Shown: piece after piece, positions 1-13,000 of the stretch
Position numbering within the stretch: position 1 is the stretch's first letter
Layout of the letters: each line of letters begins with the position of its first letter
Assembly (NCBI GenBank): GCA_948146395.1
Contig: OX411543.1
Location: 26,304,026 to 26,368,025 of the forward strand
Reading direction: 5' to 3'
DNA from: Fragum whitleyi
Taxonomy: Eukaryota > Mollusca > Bivalvia > Cardiida > Cardiidae
Length of the DNA: 64,000 nucleotides
The notes under the pieces: generated by a model
The model's database searches: none
The model's input: the letters and a program-made list of their open reading frames with translations, nothing else
Told to the model about the DNA's origin: nothing
Translations under genes and position numbers: made by a program

Positions 1-458
1 GTCCGGCGTCAACAATCTTAGTGTTTACACTCTAGAGGCCACAAATATGGCCCAATCTTCATGAAACGGATGGACGGACAGACGGAATCGAGCAAACCTA
101 TAGTCCCCCAACCGGTAACCGGTGGGGGACTAACAAGAAAATTGTCATTATGGCCCCTTTTCCTGTGATTTGGCATGGATCCTTCCCCTTTTCAATAGGG
201 TTCATTGTGACCTGGCCAACATTCTGACCAAGTTTCATGAAGATTGGGCCATATTTGTGGCCTCTAGGATGTAAACAAGTGCATGTCGCATGTCTTATAT
301 TTTTGTTTTGGACATTTTGTTCAAAATCTAATGTGCTAGCAACTTCAAATTTTGTATACAGTTATAGATCTAGTAAGTAGGAGATATATTATAAGAAAGG
401 ATTTTTTGTTATCCAGTGGGGGACTCCTGTATTGCATTGCAATGCGACATGCATTGTT
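1..458. repeat. Chimeric repeat made of pieces of two tandem-core families
   Basis: Bases about 1-55 match the GCTCACC-type family (forward). Bases about 60-131 match the left end of the GTCCCCCACC-type family on the minus strand. Bases about 131-275 match the GCTCACC-type core on the minus strand. Bases about 285-456 match the right end of the GTCCCCCACC-type family on the + strand, ending GTGGGGGACTCCTG and a CATTG|T end. It is a rearranged composite in a DUOX intron. Confidence 0.7.
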
Positions 459-950
459 TTTTTTTAAAACTTTTAACATCTTATAAAGTTGTAATTTCAT
501 ATACAGCTAGTATATCAGTTGTTTGAAACAATAGAAAATTGAATTAAAATTTAGTTTTTAGAAAGCGTCTCAGGTTTTCTAAAAATGTCCCTAACTTTTG
601 AGCTAGCATGAGACATTTGTCCCATACTTTTTTCTTCCTCGCCAGAAGACTGATGATCCTCTTGTTTTTTTTTAAGTTTGAGATTCATCTCATCTCTTCT
701 TTATTATCACAGCCCTTTGCACTGGATTTTCAGGATTGGGGCCTGACTTAGGATTTGAGAGAAATCCAAGGTCATGGGTTTGAATCCAAGTTGTTCTGCA
801 TTTCGAATTATATCTTAACTATTTAGGCTTTTATTATTGACTGTAGTTAAAATCCTTTCTGACATTTTGATATTTGATTAAGAAGGTTAGATAGATATTC
901 TACACTATTTTTCCATCTGATAATAAAAGATCACAATCCTCAATTTTCAG
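459..950. other. DUOX intron, nothing recognised
   Basis: AT-rich intron sequence. I see no exon of the upstream peroxidase domain and no repeat shared with the rest of the window. Confidence 0.5.
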
Positions 951-1053
951 GAGTTTCTGTCCCGAGATGTAGATTCCTTTGATAACATGATACTGGGATT
1001 GGCCTCTACTTTGTCAGAGAGGGAGGATAATATTGTGGTACCAGATTTAAGAA
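951..1053 (+). CDS. Duox: DUOX exon 1 (first in window): peroxidase-like domain
   Basis: It follows a TTTTCAG acceptor and ends before GTAAGT. It starts at phase 0 and leaves one base over. It encodes [10 protein letters not shown], then [16 protein letters not shown], the helical stretch of the animal heme-peroxidase fold just before the conserved QRGRD segment. Confidence 0.93.
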
Positions 1054-4000
1054 GTAAGTTTGTCTGTCAAATAGTTCAGCCCCTAAAAGGCTAGCGATTC
1101 AAAAATTGTCATACATTGTACTTTGTATCATGAATTATACAAGAAAACTTTAAAATCTAGATGATATGTAAAGTGATACAAATTAGTAATCAATTTCTAA
1201 CTACTAGGATACATTCATCTTGGATGTGCTTTCTTGAGAACTCACCAGAATCCTAACTGATTGTGTGGGCCTCTGAAAGAATCAAGATCAATAGCCCCTC
1301 TTGGGAATTGAACTTGGGACCTCTTGATCCCAAAGCCAATACTCTACCTCTGGACAAAGGACAACTGTTAAACAACACTAATAAACAATTACCAAACAGT
1401 AAGCTCTTTTTCTCAAACTTAGTTGCATTAGGTTAAAAAATATTTATGCGTTAAAGTTTAATGGTTTATAGTGTTTGTTGCTCTTAGTGACATTTTGATT
1501 TGCAAATCATGTTCTAAGAATTCAGAAGGATCCAGATAACCTTTTATGTGATGGAAACCATATACCATTTTTCCCCTAATAATAGCGCCCTCCCTAATAG
1601 CACCCGTACATTTTTCACTAAGAAAACCCTCTTCAAATGCCTAAATTTTTAAAACTTGTTGAGACTTCTTCTCGAATTTGATGTGGATTTCCTCTAAACA
1701 ATCATTTATATGATTGTTTAGAGGAAATTTCTTAAATTAAAGGGAAAAGGACCTAAAAACATAAGTTAAATGATTTTTCTTAAATCAGAAAATACACAAA
1801 ACTGGCAGAATATTCTCCAAGCCGAAGGAGTCCAGAAAGAGGAAGAAGAAGCATAATAAATAAAAGCTCCCTGACCATGTTATGTATAGCATCCGGGAGT
1901 GTTTATTTGGACAAATACGGTACCTTGACTGATTATAAATTTGAATTTATCATTGATAGAGGATGTATTTGGACCCCTGGAGTTTTCCCGTCGAGACCTA
2001 ATGGCCATCAATGTACAACGAGGACGTGATACAGGTCTTCCAGACTACAACACAGTCAGAAAGGCATACAATCTACAGCCAAAAACAACATGGGAAGACA
2101 TAAATACTTACTTCATTACCAATGAGACAGGGATCAATGATAGAACAATGTATCCCAATGATTGTTATATGTGTGAGGTGAGACTATATGTTTCATTACA
2201 AATAGCATAAACCGTGTTAGAAATAAACAAAAAAAGACACTCATTTATATTGCTTTAATGACACTTTACTATATCAAAAGATAGACATAATTTGTTCTAT
2301 AGTAATCAGTTATCCATATAAAGGTTATTTAAAGTGAAGTCAATGCACCTAAAAATGGCCTTTTTTCTTTAATGCTTTTATTGAGAAATAACAGTAGATT
2401 ATCACTTGATAATCTCACCCCAAAAGCAGTGAAATTATCAAAAACTTATACCCTGCTTTTGCTCATTTCATCCTATCTGACGTCATCTATGTGCGGGGAA
2501 ATAAGTGACGTCACAATGAACTTTGCATAGCAATCACATGCAAAAAGACGTGCTTTACGAAAATATGTCCTAGAAATTTCACATTTTGCCTCATTTTTGC
2601 ATTAAAGAAATAGAATAATTGTTTGTTTTTCGAGTAAGTTTGATTAATATTTCTTTTTGTGAACAACAAAAGCTATATTTTCGCGAAAATATAGCTTTTG
2701 TTGTTCACTCAATGAAATATAAATTGATCTGACTCGAAAAACAAACAATTATTCTATTTCTTTTTTCTATTGATCTTACACTGAAACAAACGATTATCCT
2801 CTATTTACACCATAGAAGGAGGATTTTCATTGGTATCATCTCTGGCTGTCTGGACGTCCGTCAGAACACCCATCTATAGATCTTTATGTCCTCATCTTGA
2901 ACACAATGAACACAATTTCTTAGATAATTTAGAGATGAAAAGAGTATTTGTTGATTTCGTTGAGATATGAAATTAAAAACCTAATCACACTGTATGAATA
3001 TGCATAGCAGATTCATACATGAGTGTGATTAGGTTTTTAGTTTCATACCTCTTTTTAAGCAATGAATATTATCTCCATCTATTAAAAATCAATATCACAA
3101 AGCAAAAATATTAAGACTTGTCTGTTTACTAATAGATTTCTTACATGACTGCTTTTTGCTGAATCTTACAAATCAGCTGTTTACTCTAAATTGTTTCCAT
3201 AGGGGAATAAAACCAACTTTTCAGGCAAACAGAATGCATGAATATTGATGGTCACAAATAAAATTGAATTATTTATGGATGAACTGGGATGAAATTTTTA
3301 CAGAATATTCCTAGTTACCTGACCTTGGGCACATTATAGGGGTTAAGTAATAATTTTGTCCCACAATTACATGTAAGTGGTGATGTAAATCGTGACTTTG
3401 GAGCCATTGTTGATATTTTAAACTTTCTTTACAGCCCATTAGAAAGGTGAAGGAAGTGTATGGTAACAGAACAGCCCCTGATGACCTTGACCTTTTTACA
3501 GGGGGCATGCTTGAGACGACCCCAGATGGCCCTGGAGAAACTTTTAGAACAATCATACTGGAACAGTTCCTGAGAATTAGACATGGGGATAGATTCTGGT
3601 TTGAAAATACTAATAATGGGTAAGATACATACTTTAAAATAGTGGAAGCATATTGACCTAAACATCGACTTAGTAATTTAAATATATTAAATATCGGTTG
3701 CTTCCCTTTGGCAAAACACTACTAACCTATGGAATTCAGTTGTCAAGTTGAATGTGATGTGTTAGTGCTGTTAACCCATTACCGCCCATAATTATTACTG
3801 AAACAAAGATATTTGGTCACCCATGTAGAAGAATATATTGATTCTTTTACTTAATAACTTGAATGGAAATGGAACAGAGGTTGTGTATGTAAAAAACCCC
3901 CAAAACAATGTTACTTATTAAAGTACTCAGAAATAGCTATGTTTTCCTCTTATAATTATATACAATACTTACATTATGAACATGTTATTTACTAGTGAAA

Positions 4001-7000
4001 ATACCAAATGTAACTCAATGTTTTATCAAATTTAATATAATTCAGCCATTGCATGACATTTCAAACCATTTCAAGACAATTCGATGGCTCAGCACAAAAC
4101 AATTATAACTGCCTATAAACATATAGGCAGTTACAACAGTTTCCAACAAAGCCATCAATGTGTGTGCCAGCTAATGCCTCCTCAAAGTATTTCATTATTT
4201 GTACATTGCTAATAATCTAAAGCGCTTTTAGTTGATCAGTGAAGATTCTATATGCTTTGTTCAGACCTTATTAATATCTTTGCTACATACACATGTGAAA
4301 TTGTTGGAAATGTAACACAGGCTGATGGATTTTTTTTCAGACTATTCAACGCGACAGAAATTGAGGAAATCCGGAACACGACCATCAGAGACATTGTGCT
4401 GCTGGTTACGGGGATTACAGACTCTGATATGTTCAATGATAATCCATTTTTCTTTAATAATAATAGTAAGAAAAAATTTCCATAATTCAACCTGTGTAAG
4501 AATACAAATTTAAACCATTGGATTTGAAAACTGTTTAGCAATATTTTTATGCCCCCGCATCGATAGATCGGGGGCATATTGTTTTACTCATGTCCGTCTG
4601 TCTGTCTGTCCGTCTGTCTGTCTGTCCGTCCGTCCGTCTGTCCGTCCGTCCGTCTGTCTGTCTGTCCGAAAACTTAACCTTGCCAATATCTTCAAGCCTA
4701 TTCAAGATACAAAGCTAATATTTGGCATGATGATAGATCTCAATGATCCGCATCCACTGGTACCAAAGTCAAGGTAATGTGACAAGGTCAAGGTCATCTG
4801 TCAAGGTCAAATGTCCGAAAACTTAACCCGAAAACTTAACCTTGCCAATATCTTCAAGCCTATTCAAGATACAAAGCTAATATTTGGCATGATGATAGAT
4901 CTCAATGATCCACATCTGCTGGTACCAAAGTCAAGGTCATGTGACAAGGTCAAGGTCATCTGTCAAGGTCAAACTTTGAAAAAAAATGCTGTTACGGGGG
5001 CATTCGTGTTTCACAAACACATCTTGTTTTTATATTAGGGGCATATAACCAACAATGGATTCCTCTTATTTTTCACAACCATTTTATCCTTAGCCAGCTT
5101 TCAGCTGCTTATCCCATCAATTTGAAGACTACAAAAGGTATCTTCCTATGACAGGAGGGAGAAATTACCCTGTTGAATGTTTTTCATATTTCTTGGGTGT
5201 TAATATGCTAGAGAAGTAGTTATGCAAATGTATCAAAAGCATATAATAATTCTGTTTAGTCACTATTAAAACTATGTGATTTTGCATATGATGTCATTGT
5301 ATTACATGTTCCACAGAATAACTTGAATAGATAAATTCTAGAATTTTCTAAATTTATATAAAAAATAGAACTTGAAGTTTGTGTTTATGAAATATTATTT
5401 TTCAGACTCTACATCTAAACAGATAAAAACTGCAGTAAACATGGCATTTCTTTTCTGAATTACTCATTTGAAAGATTAAGGTAGTAGACCTGTAATAGTT
5501 CCGCAATATTTTGGAATTCATGATCTTTCACAATGTTAACCGGGGTTTCCTAATGATATTCATAAGGAAACCTTGGTTAACACTGTTAAAGAACATAACT
5601 GCCGAAATCTCATGGAACTATTACAGGTCCACTTCCTTAAATGCTATCTTTACTACCGGTGTCATTTCATTTTTAGCTGATACTTGCCTACAACCCTCAC
5701 AGTTAAGAGCTGAAACAGCGGATACCTACAACACTACGGGAGAGATTATTCTTGAAAATTGTACGAGGGTTGAATATTACGATTATTTCTCTGGCAGCGA
5801 GTATTCATATGCTTTTTCCTTTGCTGCTATTGGTTTATTTATACCAGGTAGGTTAGTTTTGAAATAAATGTAAAAATTGTAATTGTTGTTTACCATGCTG
5901 ATTATAGAGAAAACCCTCTTGAAAAATTTGATATCTTGTGATATCTCTGGCATCATTGCTAAAGGCATTCATTTGAAATGTGATATTTGTTATGTTTGAT
6001 ATCTTGTGATATCCATGGCATCATTGCTAAAGGCATTCATTTGAAATTTGAAAGGTGTTACCTTTGATATCTTGTGATATCCATGGCATCATTGCTAAAG
6101 GCATTCATTTGAAATGTGATATTTGTTATGTTTGATATCTTGTGATATCCATGGCATCATAACAAAAGGCATTCACTTGAAATGTGATATTTGTTATGTT
6201 TGATATCTTGTGATATCCATGGCATCATAACAAAAGGCATTCACTTGAAATCTGAAAGATGTGTAGAATGATTATACAATCAACTTAGCTATGAGCCTAT
6301 ACATTGAGCCTTTTGCTTTGAATTTTTCATTTACTTCTGATGACTCAGATCAGCCATTGCAGTAGCACATACTAATCTGTAGTGCCTTGGCCAATTTGAA
6401 TCTTTACCATGCTGTCTGTAGATAGGCACTGACCTTCTGTGGATAGTCTGATATTATTCTCAATACCAGTGCATTGTGTGGCAGTCAAGATTGTTCAATG
6501 TATGTGCATTACATACAATCAAAATTGTTTGAAATTTCATATTTAGACTCATTGTTGTTCAATGTATGTTCATAGCATACAAGTGGAATTGCTTTAAATT
6601 GCATGCATAAACTCATGAACTAATTATCCTGTAGGTACAATAGGTGTCATGATTCTGATGGCAAGACGGAGACAAAAACATATTGTATCCATTAGAAGAA
6701 GACAGACACACAAGAAGAAGTCAGAAGATCCCAATACACAGCTAGGTAACTTTATTATGATATTCTAGGAGTGGATTTAGTTCAGTGTTAACCCACTGGT
6801 AACCTACTGGACTCAAGAGTCACAGTTCTTTTGTACTTTTTTTTTCAGTCGAAAACATTAGTAGAAAACATTCATACTACTGGGTCCAAATGCATAAAAC
6901 AAGAATGATAATTCTTGTTTTATGCATCTGGATTCAGCTGCATAAAAGTTAACCACTGGTTAAATAATCCAAAAGTTTATTTCAGCTAATCAGGTCTTTT

Positions 7001-10000
7001 ATTTCAATTGATACAATTGAAGCAACAGATCTTATTTGCTGATAAAAAACCTATTGGTCAAAAACTAACCAATGGTTATTTTTTATGCAACCGTTCATAA
7101 GATGTTCATTTTTCAAGTTTGAAAAAGAAATTCCAAAATTTTCTTTTAATAAATTGTGATTTCAAGCAATAAAAAATCATGTCCAGATAAATCTTTTGAG
7201 GCTTTGATGATCAGGCTCTAACCAAGGTTCTTCAGGTTACAAGTCAATGAATATACCATGCAGTCATCAAGGCAGTTCAAATGGTAGTTTTGATTGTAAT
7301 ATCCTTTATGTAAGACATCAAATAAAGTTCAAAGGTCAAGGCGATTCAAATGGCAGTTTTGATTGTATTATCCATTATGTAAGACATCAAATTAAGTTCA
7401 AAGGTCAAGGTAAAGCAAAACAGTTTGAAGGCTCAACAAGAGCTTTCTCTTGATACACAATCCAGTTATAAAACATTCATCATATAAATCTAGTTTTATG
7501 ATATTTTTCTCACAGAAAATAAGTATGATTACTGTTATGATGATTATTTTAGTGGCAAGTATCTCTTACCAATGGACACTCTCCATGTATATTTGCTGTA
7601 AATAAACCTGGCACATTTATAACATGTTTCTTAGTTTCAAGAAAATTCAAGTAGAACTGAACCTTAAAAGCCATTAAATCACCCAGTGAAGGAAAGTGTA
7701 TGAAGATATTATATGATTATTAGAGTGAGTTTTTATATACTCAGCGTCAATAGAAAGTCACCACCAACAATAAAATCCATACATCATTGAACATTTTATT
7801 TGTCTCAAAAAAGGTGTTTAATTCATTGAGAAAGGAGTGCTGGGAAAGCAGTAACAATGGTTTTTAATCTGTGGCCACGAGCAAACATCTTATTTTTCTT
7901 GCTTGAAGAAACTTACCTAAAATTGAAAAGTCATTAATATCAATTACGAATATGGTCACCGTTCGCATGGAGAACTGCATTGATTTTGCGCCAAAAATTC
8001 TTATTGCAAGCTGTATACGTTATTATAGAATGGCCTGCCATTCATCCGTAAGAGTGTTTATGAGTTGCTATGGGTTTCCAATATGATGACAATCGCCAAC
8101 ACCATATGTCCTAATTGGCTCACACATGCCCTGCAGAATTGTGATCGAAATAAAAGGCAACACAAGGAAGTGGATTATCATAATTGACTCTAAGAAAGCC
8201 TAAATAAACATTGCAAAATTTTGCTGAGCGTCAATCTGTTGGAAAACATCAAATTGATCAATGTTAATGTGTTTTATTGAGAACGGATAGACAAATGGCC
8301 TCAAGATGTTCTCAACATCAAGTTCCGTTGTAAACTATCACCGGCCAAAACGAGATTTGTTTTATGGCTCCTTGAAATGCTGTTATACTCCCACTACTGT
8401 ACGTATAGCCTGGCCACCACGGCATAACGCATGACGTTAACATTGACATCTTTGACCATTTCAAGATTAGGTCTTGATTCTACTGTGAATAGAATACTTT
8501 GTTATTATTGATTACCTTGTCTCTGTTACATAGTACACGAATTATCATGATCTTGTTGGCCGTCTGGCTTTCTCCCAGAAAGCTTTATCAGCGCGTAACA
8601 TGACCTAGTTTAAACAATGACTTATAGTAGATGAGCACATGCATCCCCTTTGAGGTACTTCTGTGTCCCGAGCTGTCTTGGAAGCAGATCGAACCCCTCA
8701 TGAACATGCGATTGGATTATTTGACCATCAATTCGTGATGAAATCTCATTTTAGAGTTCTGGGCGTGGCCTATCATCTACAGACGAAGTTTTGTATGGCA
8801 ACGGCTAGGTTGCATTACTTTTTGGTGAGGGCAGCCTATTCGGCTCACAATTTGAAGAAAAATCAATCCTGCTTCAACCATACTGAATACCCAATGACAT
8901 CGTTTATTACTCAAACGTCTCATTTGTGCGAAACTTTCAAGAATTTAAGTGTCCTTTTTAGGGTGTGATTACTGGCTAGCATAATCCATTAACAATTTGT
9001 GATTTATTTTGCATACACATAAATAACCTAAGAATAACCTGATTTGCATGTGACATATTTTGACTACATTTCATCAACGCAATTGTAAATTTCTATGTAC
9101 ACATTTATACTTGGTATATTTATCATACATAGTATTCAGCATAAGACATTACTATTCGAAAGATCCAAGGGTATTTTGGGTGGTAACTTTCTTATGATGC
9201 TAAGAATAGATTCATGGCTCAAGATAGGACGAAGCGGTGACAATCTAAATATGTTTTTTTTCATCAAAACTCTATGATCTGGGTACTCATTTAAATAGAT
9301 CGGATGAGATGATTCCAATGAGTACCAACAAATGGAATGTGATACATGGTTTATGGAATTTTTCATTTTCAAAACCTTTCCTAATTTTGCACTGTAGATA
9401 TATGAAGGGATAAAGTGATAAGAATTAACTAACCATTTTGTATAAATTTTGTACTGACCCTTATTGTGCTTAATCCAAAAAATCTTGTTTTGGGCACAAG
9501 ACATAGACACAATGGTAACTGCACATATGTACACTCTAACTTCAGTCCAAATCACCTGTTTGTCAATTTTCTAATCCAGAGTAATTTACAGCATGGTTGA
9601 AAAACTGGCCTTGCATTCAAGATGAAACTAATCACAAAGTGTTTACCTTTGTCATGTTCAATAAAAACATTGGCAAAAATTGCATAAAAATCAAAATGCT
9701 TAAAGCATTGGGTGCTCTAGTTTTGAGTCAGTATGACTATTTTGAAATCATAATTTTCAAATTTTTTTTGGTTCGTTTAAAAGAGATAATCAGGTTGTAT
9801 GGGCTAAGATCAGTCTGCATATATGTGCAGGCTGATCTTTGTCTATACCTCCTGCTAAAGGAGGAATAAAGTGAGTTCAACATAACAAGGATTAAGGAGA
9901 TTTGTTTAATTGTTCAAAAACCTTGAGTGAAAATATAGCTTTGGTTGGCCACAAAAAAAGAAATAAGGACCATATTTATCGAATGCAAGAAATAGTACAG

Positions 10001-13000
10001 AAGATTCATAATTTAGGATAAAATCTCTTCAAAGCATGCCACTGCCCTCACAAATGACATATCATTGTGATGATGTCTTGAGTACAATGGGAGACTTTGG
10101 TCTGTTATCTCCCTTGATTGCCCTGGGATTAAATCAGAGGTATTCCAAAATCGTTTGCGGTCCTTTTAGGAATTTGCCTTGGATTTTATCCACAGTTTCT
10201 TTGAGGAAGTTGTGAATTTTATTTTTGTAAATACAAAATACTGGATTATGCAACTCGTATTTATGATACGGTTTTCAATAGCAAAGAAGAGAATAAATAT
10301 TTATTTTACGTCAAAAGTATCTTAAAATTGTGCAATATTTGATGTAGAGCTTATCTTTAAATCCTACAGTGCAAAGAAAATAAGGATAAAACCCAAGATA
10401 ACCACTGATTAGGACCCTTCCTCCTTTGGGAGTATTTCAAGGGAGATAACCAACCGATATCCCTCATTGATTGAGATGATTTAAAAAGTGCTGGAAGTGA
10501 ACAAAAGTACAAATGTAATGTAAAATCTTCCAAAAAATTGAGTTTAACCATTTTTGTTAATTTTACTAGAGTGGCAATGAAAGCATGTAAACTTAATCCA
10601 TTAATGTGCTAAAAAGCTTTTAAGAAATACAGCAAATGCATTACAAATAAATATTCATCATAAAACCTATGTTGCGGGAGTGAAATAGCCCAGTTGGAAT
10701 ATTTTTGATATTATACATGGGTGTTATTGCTAGTGTAATAACTATGCAAATGAGCTAAGAATGGATTGCAGTGTTATAGTTTCGTTGGGAACTATAGTCA
10801 TATTGAATTCACTAATGTCATTTTGCAAACGGTGTTATATGTTTCTTGGAATAACTTGAATCAATAAATATCAGAAATTTCCTGGTTTTATCAGGAAAAT
10901 TCAGGTCATTTTACAAAGAGAATATTAAGTTTGTGCTCATTAAATACCAAACTTATCAAACTTGTCATCTAAAGGAGATAAAACTCAGGGCAGCCTTGTT
11001 TGTATCTGTTTAAAGATGACTCTTTTATAAATTCAGTATTCAATGACCACTCATTCAATATCCTCTTATTAAAAAATTTTCTTGATTATTTTTATCCTTG
11101 TATTTACTTTGATAGTATTGGTCTACCAAACATGCACCATTCTTTTGTACCGTTATGATTATGAAGCTCACAAATTTGATTATATTTTTGACAGTACATC
11201 TCCGGAATATATATGTGATCTGTCATGCAAAAAAGGACAATCTGGGAACTCTGATAAATTCATGTTTAAAAAGGAAATCAGTTTCAGACGAAATAAATCA
11301 AATGTTGCATTTTCAAAAAATATTAGACTGCAAGATTGAATTATCATTATAGAAATAAAATCAGCAAGGTGTAAAAAATTTGTCCATAGTCAGACTGTGC
11401 AATCTGTGCAGTTTAACCCTTTGCTGTTTAATCCCTGCTTTTTACATGCCTGGGATTTTATGATTGAGAAAACATTGTGAAAAAAGAAGAAATTGCTTCT
11501 GACAAGCAATTTCTTCTTTATCCACACTATTTTCTACCCTACTGAATGGTTATTTTTCAAATTAAATCCATTTTAAATTTTCGTCTGCGAAACCTTTGAA
11601 TTTGGACAGGTCCAAAATTTTGTAAAACAGGAAAGTGTTAACTAGGGTCGATATTTTATACATTTCCCATAAGTTTCCTTAACCCTTTCCTGTTTTACAA
11701 AATTTTGGACCTGTCAAAATTCAAAGATTTTGCAGACGAAAATCTAAAGTGGATTGAATTTGAAAAATAACCATTCAGTAGGGTAGAAAATAGTGTGGAA
11801 AACAAAGAAATTGCGTGTCAGAAGCAATTTCTTCTTTTTTCACAATGTTTTCTCAATCATAAAATCACAGACACGTAAAAAGCAGGGATCAAACAGCAAA
11901 GGGTTAACACATGACGGGTCACATACGCCTTCATGATGATGTTCCAAATTCAATGAGTTTGAAAAAGAAAGCCTATACTAGGTGCTGTATCTTTGACCAA
12001 GATTAGTCAATTAATATGTCCATTAAGATTATCAAATCACAAACAATGAATATGTTGAAAACAAAGACTTGGTCCACAATGAAATCAAATTTGAATTGAT
12101 TTTTAAAGCTCTTGTGTGATGAATATAAATAAACACTTGTTTTTCAACAATTTTAACCATATTTTAGCACTTGAATGGGTTGGTCCAAAAGAAGGGGAGA
12201 GAAATGTGAAAGTAAAGTTTGACAGTAATCGTAAAAAGATTCATGTTGAAGATCGAGGCAGAAAACCACTCCGAATGATTGACCTGCGATTCGTAGACAA
12301 AGTTCACTTACGGTTTGCCTCAGATAATCAAGAATGTTTGCTGTCTGTGAGGGTTCCTGGAGATATTGATCTGGTAGGTTTTTCTTATACGGTTAATTCA
12401 TGTTTTTGAGGCTGTTAACATTTCCAGAGCCCAGAAAAATGGTTTGCCCTTTGGCGTTAAAGCATTTTTGAGGGTCTTTGCTATTATAGCATAAAAAGAA
12501 AGACTAAAGTATTTATTCAAACAGTAATTGCATAATAATTCAAAGGAACACTTTTAAACTAGCTAAAAAAATTGACAAAGTGTCGGAAAAATTGCTTTAT
12601 GCATTGTGTCCTCACCTTTCTTTATATCAATGTTGCTTGGAAAATTCTATAATGTCACAAAGTTTAACGCTTTCTTATAAATTTCTCCATCTCATTTTAA
12701 GTACATGTACAAAGAATTTCTCCTTTCCCCACAATGCTCTTTACATTATTTATATATTTATGCCCCCGTATCGAGAGATCGGGGGCATATTGTTTTACTC
12801 GTGTCCGTCTGTCTGTCCATCTGTCTGTCTGTCTGTCCGTCCGTCTGTCCGTCCATCTGTCCGAAAACTTAACCTTGCCAATATCTTCAAGCCTATTCAA
12901 GATACAAAGCTAATATTTGGCATGATGATAGATCTCAATGATCCGCATCCGCTGGTACCAAAGTCAAGGTCATGTGACAAGGTCAAGGTCATCTGTCAAG

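Noticed and set aside
5928..7425. Regular repeats considered as a CRISPR-like array
   Set aside because: Units are contiguous tandem copies without unique spacers, in an animal intron.
8663..8968. 101-residue open frame in DUOX intron 6
   Set aside because: No domain, repeat pattern, signal or flanking gene signals; length is within chance for this window.
9136..9555. 139-residue minus-strand open frame
   Set aside because: Low-complexity AT-rich frame crossing a hairpin repeat; no recognisable domain or splice signals.
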